A stretch of 64,000 bases of DNA from a bacterium (lineage in GTDB: Bacteria; Zhuqueibacterota; QNDG01; JAGLOF01). Under the pieces are notes generated by a model, which made no database searches, had not been told where the DNA came from, and saw only the letters and a program-made list of their open reading frames with translations. How positions within the stretch are numbered: the stretch's first letter is position 1; each line of letters opens with the position of its first letter. Made by a program: the position numbers and the translations under genes. The stretch lies in NCBI GenBank assembly GCA_016934955.1, contig JAFGRY010000033.1:38076-102075 (forward strand). Reading direction: 5' to 3'. Positions 59,365-64,000 of this stretch are shown here, piece by piece.

Positions 59365-59393
59365 TTGACATTTATGCTTTTCTGTGTTTAATT
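59365..59393 (+). promoter_or_regulatory. Predicted promoter of the BlaI/M56-M23 cassette
   Basis: TTGACA (59365-59370), 17 bases, TTAATT (59388-59393), preceded by TTTCCCC. The start is predicted near 59400, directly before the palindrome at 59404. Confidence 0.7.
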
Positions 59394-59403
59394 AACAGTG
59401 TTA

Positions 59404-59414
59404 CTACATTGTAG
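59404..59414. promoter_or_regulatory. Candidate BlaI-type operator
   Basis: CTACAtTGTAG, an 11-base perfect palindrome with one central base, close to the TACAnnTGTA core bound by BlaI/MecI/CopY repressors but with a one-base centre. It sits at about +4 to +14 relative to the predicted start and 33 bases before the blaI ATG, a position suited to autorepression. Confidence 0.6.
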
Positions 59415-59446
59415 CAGAAAAAACAAAGCACTACCATGAGGATGTC

Positions 59447-59851
59447 ATGCCTGATACAACACCCGATCTGCCGGATCTTTCCCGGGCGGAATTTTCCATT
59501 CTCCAGGTGCTCTGGAAGCATAAAAAACTGACCGTGCGGGAGGTGCACGAGCAGCTGAAGGACTCCCGCGGCTGGGCCTACACCACCACCAAGACCATGA
59601 TGGACCGGATGGTGAAGAAGGGGCTTATGGCCAGGGAGGACTTCCACGGCATCTTTCTCTACCGGCCGCTGATCTCCCGTCCCCGGGGTATGGCCCGCAT
59701 GGTGGCCTTTTTCGCGGACCGGGTGCTCGAGATGGACACGGGCACGGTGGTGGCCATGTTCGCGGACAGCGGCTCCATCTCGGACGATGAGATCAAAGAG
59801 CTGGAAGCGCTGCTGGATGATCTCAATCAGGAGGGAACGGATAATGAATAA
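59447..59851 (+). CDS. BlaI/MecI-type transcriptional repressor
   Basis: A 134-residue winged-helix repressor. The DNA-binding part is LSRAEFSILQVLWKHKKLTVREVHEQLKDSRGWAYTTTKTMMDRMVKKGLMARED, where residues WAYTTTKTMMDRM form the recognition helix. The C-terminal helices (MARMVAFFADRVLEMDTGTVVAMFAD, SDDEIKELEALLDDL) are the dimerisation region that BlaR1/MecR1 proteases inactivate in staphylococci. It overlaps the start of the M56 gene by 8 bases. Unlike the classic system there is no beta-lactamase or extra PBP in the cassette. Confidence 0.92.
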   Translation: MPDTTPDLPDLSRAEFSILQVLWKHKKLTVREVHEQLKDSRGWAYTTTKTMMDRMVKKGLMAREDFHGIFLYRPLISRPRGMARMVAFFADRVLEMDTGTVVAMFADSGSISDDEIKELEALLDDLNQEGTDNE

Positions 59852-61382
59852 CGTCATCGGATTTCTGGATCGGGTGTCGGGCACGATTCTTCCCTTCCTC
59901 TTGAAGGAATCGCTTTACGCCGCGGTCCTCTTTCTGCTCGTTCTGCCGCTCTCGTTCCTGCTCAGAAAGAAATCGCATCGCTGGCAGACCGGCCTCTGGG
60001 CCCTGGTGCTGCTGCGCCTGGTTCTGCCGCCGGACCTCTCGTTCACATTCAGCGCCCGCACCGCCCTGGACCGCTATGTGCCGGTCCCCCCGGTGACCGT
60101 TCCGGCGGTCCGGACTAATACGATGATCCCATCCGCCGAAGAGGGACAGGTGGCGGAAACGGTTCCGGTTCCGGCTTCGGTCGGGGTCCCGCAAAAAAGA
60201 CCGTTCCCCTGGTCAGCCGCGGCACTGCTGGCCTGGCTGGGCGGAGCTCTCTTCTTTGCGATTCTGGTGCTGCGGAAACGGATGCGCTTTCAGCGGATCA
60301 TCAGGTCCACGGTTCCGGTTGCCGATCCGGCGCTCCAGGATGTCCTCACAAGCTGGCGGACGCGGCTCGGGATCAGAAGACCTGTCCGCCTGGTCTCGGG
60401 GATGCAGTCGATATCCCCATTCACTATGGGCATGCTTCATCCTGTAATCTATGTCCCCCGGGACATTGTCCATAGAGGCTCCGGCGATCTGATCGAGTCG
60501 GTCATCGCCCATGAATGCGCCCACGTCAAACGCCTGGACGCAGTCTGGATCGATCTTCAGAATCTTGTCCAGATCGTCTACTTCTTTCATCCCGCGGTCT
60601 GGTGGGCCAACAGCCGCATTCACCTGGCCCGGGAGTGCATCTGCGATCAGATGGTGCTCACCCGCGGCGGCATGAGCCCGAAATCCTACGGTACGGGACT
60701 GCTTTCGGTGGTCAGGTACACTATAAAGGGACGGGACCGTCTCACCCTGCTCCCCGCCTTCGGCAGCGAGAAGAAACGGCTGGCCGCTCGCATCCGCAAT
60801 CTGGGCAGGGGGATGATGATGAGCCGGGTCAGAATGCTCGTCCTCACCGCTGCGCTCATCGTGCTGGGCGCCCTGGTGCTGCCCATGGGCCTGGCCTCGG
60901 ACAGGCAAGCGAGCCTTGAGATGGACGCTAAGGGGAAAAACACATTCCAGCAGCTGAACCCTGAGCACGAGAATATGTCAGAAAGTAACACCACGCCCTC
61001 TGGATGGCCGGTCGGCAGCAGCGTGATCTCATCCGGATTCGGCATGCGCATCGATCCTTTCACAAGCAAAAACTCCTTCCATCGGGGAGTGGACATTCCC
61101 GCACCCGTCGGCACGCCGGCAGAGGCAACGGCATTCGGCCATGTCAGCGAGACCGGCTGCAATGACGGCGAGGGGAATTATGTTGTTATCAATCACGGTT
61201 CGTACGTCACCCGGTACACGCACCTCGACAGTATCCTCGTCGAGAGCGGACGGAACGTCCGGCGGGGCGACATCATCGGCACCGTCGGAGAAACCGGCAG
61301 AACGACCGCACCCCACCTCCACTATGAAGTGCGGGACAGCAATGATAAACCGCTCGATCCGGAGGATTTCCTGAGGAAATAG
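59844..61382 (+). CDS. M56 (BlaR1-like) membrane metalloprotease fused to an M23 peptidoglycan endopeptidase
   Basis: 512 residues from ATG 59844 (GGAGG ahead, overlapping blaI). Membrane helices lie at about 20-40, 48-62, 123-143 and 330-350. The cytoplasmic M56 zinc protease has HECAH (223-227) and the third ligand in ARECICD (E264). After the last helix the outside part is not a penicillin-binding sensor but a complete M23/LytM domain (about 388-512): SGFGMRIDP, H413 and D417 of FHRGVDIPAP, YTHLD (H460) and HLHYEV (H491, H493), so all zinc and catalytic positions are intact. The expected role is a signal transducer that senses, or acts on, peptidoglycan outside and cleaves the BlaI-type repressor inside. 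Confidence 0.88.
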   Translation: MNNVIGFLDRVSGTILPFLLKESLYAAVLFLLVLPLSFLLRKKSHRWQTGLWALVLLRLVLPPDLSFTFSARTALDRYVPVPPVTVPAVRTNTMIPSAEEGQVAETVPVPASVGVPQKRPFPWSAAALLAWLGGALFFAILVLRKRMRFQRIIRSTVPVADPALQDVLTSWRTRLGIRRPVRLVSGMQSISPFTMGMLHPVIYVPRDIVHRGSGDLIESVIAHECAHVKRLDAVWIDLQNLVQIVYFFHPAVWWANSRIHLARECICDQMVLTRGGMSPKSYGTGLLSVVRYTIKGRDRLTLLPAFGSEKKRLAARIRNLGRGMMMSRVRMLVLTAALIVLGALVLPMGLASDRQASLEMDAKGKNTFQQLNPEHENMSESNTTPSGWPVGSSVISSGFGMRIDPFTSKNSFHRGVDIPAPVGTPAEATAFGHVSETGCNDGEGNYVVINHGSYVTRYTHLDSILVESGRNVRRGDIIGTVGETGRTTAPHLHYEVRDSNDKPLDPEDFLRK

Positions 61383-61534
61383 GCCTAACCGCCATAAAAA
61401 CAATCGTGCCGCACAGCGGCACCAGCGCGAGCTTTGTCCTGATTCGATCGGTGAACCGCAATTCCCGGGAGGGTGATCCAAACGAACGGACAGCCGCGGT
61501 CATAACAACCATGCACAAAACGAAAGGATGCATC

Positions 61535-61996
61535 ATGAAAACAATAACCAGATTACTCACTCTTCCACTTTTTCTCGGCATCGCTGTTTCAGCAGCCGCA
61601 CAGGATGATGTTGCTCTCTCTTCCCCCGTCCCCGGGCACGAAATCGTCAGCGGCTTCGGTGAGCGAAAAAATCCCTACACCGGGGAGCTCATGCACCACA
61701 ACGCCGTGGACATCGGCGCGCCCGCCGGCACCCCGGTACTGGCCCCCGCGGACGGCGAGGTGATCACCACCGGTGAAGACAAGGCCTGCGGCCTCTTCAT
61801 CATCATCAGCCACAGCGACGATCTGGTAACCAAATACGCCCATCTGGACGCGATCGCGGTGCACGTCGGGGAGAATGTCACGTCCGGCGGGAACATCGGG
61901 ACAGTGGGCGCCACCGGCCTCGCCACCGGCCCCCACCTGCACTTCGAGGTGAAGGTGAAGGGGAAGTGTGTCGATCCGGAGGACTTCCTGAAATAA
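61535..61996 (+). CDS. Secreted M23-family peptidase
   Basis: 153 residues from ATG 61535 (AAAGGAT ahead) with a signal peptide (MKTITRLLTLPLFLGIAVSAAAQ). The whole mature protein is one M23/LytM domain: HEIVSGFGERKNPYTGELMHHNAVDIGAPAGTPVLAPADG, KYAHLDAI, HLHFEVKVKGKCVDPEDFLK. All active-site positions are kept. It is clearly related to the C-terminal domain of the preceding fusion (both end PEDFL(R)K), and so is probably its paralog and a regulatory target or partner. A 152-base gap separates it from the fusion; it may have its own transcript. Confidence 0.92.
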   Translation: MKTITRLLTLPLFLGIAVSAAAQDDVALSSPVPGHEIVSGFGERKNPYTGELMHHNAVDIGAPAGTPVLAPADGEVITTGEDKACGLFIIISHSDDLVTKYAHLDAIAVHVGENVTSGGNIGTVGATGLATGPHLHFEVKVKGKCVDPEDFLK

Positions 61997-61997
61997 A

Positions 61998-62240
61998 AAC
62001 TGGAAACTGGAGACCGGAGGCCGGAAGCACCTTCGTGCTGAACAGTGCAGGATCATCGTTCAGTCAGCACCCCCTCCCCGCCCCAAGGATGCCAACGAAA
62101 TACACGAAAAACACGAAAAATGACAACTGACTTATCAATAATCCTTATCTCTTTTCGTGCTTTCCGTTTCTTTCGTTGGAGTTCTCGGGGTGGGAGGGCC
62201 GGGTCCGGTCTCCAGCCTCCGGTTTCCGGCCTCCTCCTCT
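61998..62240. repeat. Composite palindromic intergenic repeat, copy 2
   Basis: Outer arms ACTGGAGACCGGAGGCCGGA and GGTCTCCAGCCTCCGGTTTC, then CCCCGCCCC / GGGGTGGGAGGG, then inner arms CCAACGAAATACACGAAAAA and CTTTTCGTGC...CTTTCGTTGG around an AT-rich loop. It is a long imperfect hairpin of about 240 bases, matching copy 1 upstream of the BlaI cassette. Confidence 0.7.
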
Positions 62241-62248
62241 CTTTTCTA

Positions 62249-62277
62249 TTGATTTTATACACCACCACTCATATATT
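62249..62277 (+). promoter_or_regulatory. Predicted promoter of the DUF374 gene
   Basis: TTGATT (62249-62254), 17 bases, TATATT (62272-62277). Start near 62284, giving a 30-base leader to ATG 62314. Confidence 0.6.
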
Positions 62278-62313
62278 GAACAAACCAATGAGAATATCCG
62301 TTTGGACGGTTTC

Positions 62314-62997
62314 ATGAAACTGAAAAAACTCCTCTACACCCGCATCTACCCTCCCCTGGGCTGGCTGGCCATCACCATCTATTCCCGGCTGCTGCGCGTG
62401 CGGACAATCGGCGCGGAGGTGGTTGACACGGTCAAAGCCGACGGCAGGCCGGTGATCTACGCCCTGCTGCACGGGCGCCAGTTCATGGTCTACCGCTGCC
62501 TCGGCCACCGGAACATCAGCGTCATGACCTCCACCAGCCGGGACGGCCGCCTGCAGGCCGCGGTGCTGCAGCGCTTCGGCTTCCGGATCGCCTGGGGATC
62601 CAGCGCCAAGTCGCCGGTGCGCGCCCTGGTCGGCATCATCAAGCTCATGGGCGAGGGCTGCGACAGCCTCATGGCCGTGGACGGTCCCAAAGGACCGCTC
62701 TACAAAGTGAAGCCCGGCATCCTCTTTCTGGCCAAAAAGACGAACGCCGTCATCATTCCCTTCATGTTTTCATCCCGGAAATCGGTGATCATGACCGCCT
62801 GGGACAGATACATGCTGCCAAAGCCCTTCACCAGAACCGTTGTCCTCTTCGGCGACCCCTTTCATCCCTCCGCGGACACGTCCAGAGAGGTCATCGCCGC
62901 GGAATCGGAGGCGCTGGAATCCATCCTGATCGCGGAAATGAAACGGGCGGACGGGCTCAGCGGTTTCAACGCTCCCCGGGCTGAAACAAATGAATAA
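62314..62997 (+). CDS. DUF374 family lysophospholipid-acyltransferase-like protein
   Basis: A 227-residue membrane-associated protein. DUF374 markers are present: YALLHGRQFMVYRCLGHRNISVMTSTSRDGRLQAAVLQRFGFRIAWGSSAKSPVRALVGIIKLMGEG, then MAVDGPKGPLYKVKPGILFLAKKTNAVIIPF. These resemble the lysophospholipid/LpxL acyltransferase fold, where HGRQ replaces the usual H-x4-D and DGPKGP acts as the second motif. It is probably an acyltransferase of LPS or lipid synthesis, but its substrate is unproven. The nearby ribosome site is weak (GGACGG). Confidence 0.88.
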   Translation: MKLKKLLYTRIYPPLGWLAITIYSRLLRVRTIGAEVVDTVKADGRPVIYALLHGRQFMVYRCLGHRNISVMTSTSRDGRLQAAVLQRFGFRIAWGSSAKSPVRALVGIIKLMGEGCDSLMAVDGPKGPLYKVKPGILFLAKKTNAVIIPFMFSSRKSVIMTAWDRYMLPKPFTRTVVLFGDPFHPSADTSREVIAAESEALESILIAEMKRADGLSGFNAPRAETNE

Positions 62998-63051
62998 TAT
63001 GCCCGTGTATCTGTTTCTCATATACGGTCCCAATAAAACGAGGAGACACCC

Positions 63052-63744
63052 ATGACCGCAGCGAATCTGTTTCTGCACGAAGAGATAACGCTTCTGGCCC
63101 TCAAGGAAAAAGAAGGGACGGTTGAGCCGAACACCAGCTACACCTTCGCCCTGGCCGGCGCGCTTCTGGCAGACCTGCTGCTCTCGAAACGCATCGAAAT
63201 CGATGAACGGAAAAAGAAGAAATATATCTCACTCGCCGATACCACTCTTTTCGGCGATCCGCTGCTGGATGAATGCATCGAAAAGCTGCGGTCCGCCAAA
63301 AAGCCGAAACAGATCGAAACCTGGGTTTCCACGTTCTCCGGCCTGAAAGAGCTCAGGCATCGCTCGGCCCTGCAGCTCTGCCGCAGGGGCATCCTGAAGG
63401 CCGATGAGGACAAGATCCTCCACATCTTCACCCGCCGTATCTATCCCGAGATCGACCCAGGACCGGAACAGGAGGTCATCGAACGTATGCGCGCCGCAAT
63501 CCTCCACGGGAATGAGGATATCGATCCACGCACCGTGATCCTCATCTCCCTGGCAAAAAGCACCGACCTGCTCAAGGTTGTCTTTGACAAAAAGGATTTG
63601 AAGGCGCACAAGAAACGGATCGAACAGATCGTAAACGGCGAGATCATCGGCAAGGCCGCGAAAGAGGCCATCGAAGCGGTCCAGGCCGCGGTCATGGTCG
63701 CGTGCATGACACCCGTGATCGTCGCGGCCACGGCGTCGTCGTGA
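63052..63744 (+). CDS. GPP34 family protein (Golgi phosphoprotein 3-like)
   Basis: A 230-residue soluble protein with the GPP34 domain: LFLHEEITLLALKEKEGTVEPNTSYTFALAGALLADLLLSKRIEID, TTLFGDPLLDECIEKLRSAKK, LKELRHRSALQLCRRGILK, and ARSTDLL-type end (ISLAKSTDLLKVVF). In eukaryotes GOLPH3 binds phosphatidylinositol-4-phosphate; bacterial members are common in actinomycetes and scattered elsewhere, with unknown role. GAGGAG lies 7-8 bases before the ATG. It follows the DUF374 acyltransferase by 54 bases, so it may associate with membrane lipids. Confidence 0.88.
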   Translation: MTAANLFLHEEITLLALKEKEGTVEPNTSYTFALAGALLADLLLSKRIEIDERKKKKYISLADTTLFGDPLLDECIEKLRSAKKPKQIETWVSTFSGLKELRHRSALQLCRRGILKADEDKILHIFTRRIYPEIDPGPEQEVIERMRAAILHGNEDIDPRTVILISLAKSTDLLKVVFDKKDLKAHKKRIEQIVNGEIIGKAAKEAIEAVQAAVMVACMTPVIVAATASS

Positions 63745-63770
63745 AAAGCAGAGCGATACCCTGTGCCCAA

Positions 63771-63826
63771 CCACCCCCAAAGCGTCAACGCAGAGCACGC
63801 GGAGGGCCGCAAAGAACGCAGGAGGA
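63771..63826. repeat. Intergenic repeat of the AACGCAGAGCACGCGGAG type
   Basis: CAACGCAGAGCACGCGGAGG followed by GCCGCAAAGAACGCAGGAGG, a degenerate repeat of a type common between genes in many Gram-negative phyla, related in style to the ACGAAA arms of the two composite repeats. Confidence 0.5.
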
Positions 63827-63918
63827 CAGAATAGAATAGTGACAAAAATAAGTGCCCACAAGGGCCAATCTCTCGTTCTTTCGCTCTCTTCGCTCTTCCA
63901 CTCTATTGCCTGTAATCA

Positions 63919-64000
63919 CTAGTGTCCGGTTAAAGGTATAAAAAATAAAAAATATGGCCCAACTTACCTCAAAAATTGTTATATTCTAGTGCACCTAAAA
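63919..64000. mobile_element. Possible end of an insertion sequence at the window edge
   Basis: CTAGTGTCCGGTTAAAGGTA followed by an abrupt AT-rich stretch to the end of the window. GTGTCCGGTTAA resembles the terminal repeat of some IS4-type elements. No transposase is in the window, so this is only a suggestion. Confidence 0.3.

Overview
The window (roughly 57% GC) reads as a chromosomal segment of a Gram-negative bacterium from the FCB side of the tree (candidate phyla such as KSB1, Calditrichota, Zixibacteria or relatives). Reasons: several secreted proteins end in a FlgD-like, type-IX-style sorting domain with a QNYPNPFN-type motif (16664-18763, 26059-28263, 39949-41691, 37406-39829); there is a Fibrobacter-type 'major paralogous domain' lipoprotein; lapA/lapB and several outer-membrane beta-barrels imply an LPS outer membrane. 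The exact phylum is an inference. Good Shine-Dalgarno sites (AGGAGG) precede most genes and UGA is used as a normal stop.

Layout. 1-3.5 kb: the start of a division/cell-wall cluster on the minus strand (mraZ-rsmH-ftsL-ftsI, the last cut by the window edge), with phased repeats in front of mraZ. 3.6-7.8 kb, plus strand: miaB, lapA, lapB, a SPOR-domain protein and a small conserved gene. 7.75-16.3 kb: VanZ-like protein, an ECF sigma factor, a free receiver, a 1312-residue hybrid kinase with REC-PASx5-HisKA-HATPase-REC-HPt, and a HisKA_2 kinase. 16.4-28.3 kb: secreted and accessory genes, several decayed (a duplicated gene remnant, a gene with an in-frame UGA, a frameshifted SRPBCC gene), ending in a CIA30 protein and a GH16 beta-glucanase. 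28.4-31.3 kb: an aldo/keto reductase-Rid fusion and an APC permease. 31.5-35.5 kb: a two-component pair whose kinase has a seven-repeat FG-GAP propeller as sensor. 35.8-41.7 kb: lipoprotein, repeat-rich gap, tRNA-Ala(GGC) and two large secreted proteins. 41.7-44.3 kb: der and a DUF512 radical-SAM/PDZ protein. 44.5-48.8 kb: an envelope operon of LPP20-, TPR/SLH-, FlgT- and CsgG-type proteins next to tRNA-Gly(CCC). 49-51.5 kb: three outer-membrane barrels. 51.5-58.9 kb: apt, acylphosphatase, a TIGR00725 protein, a second HisKA_2 kinase, asnS, gpsA, plsY, purM, DUF4416. 59-62 kb: a BlaI repressor, an M56 (BlaR1-like) antirepressor fused to an M23 endopeptidase, and a free secreted M23 protein, bracketed by two copies of an intergenic palindromic repeat. 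62.3-63.7 kb: DUF374 acyltransferase and a GPP34 protein; the last 80 bases may be the end of an insertion sequence.

Most interesting points: (1) the BlaI/M56-M23/M23 cassette with its own promoter and a CTACAtTGTAG palindrome, in which a peptidoglycan hydrolase domain replaces the penicillin sensor; (2) a shared promoter block (TTTCCCcTTGACATT) with 17-bp spacers in front of five unrelated genes; (3) an in-frame UGA in an exported protein whose reading continues for 46 codons and whose C-terminal end is conserved in a decayed duplicate 2.4 kb away; (4) the FG-GAP propeller kinase with an NtrC-type partner that has a changed GAFTGA loop; (5) the LPP20/SLH/FlgT/CsgG operon.
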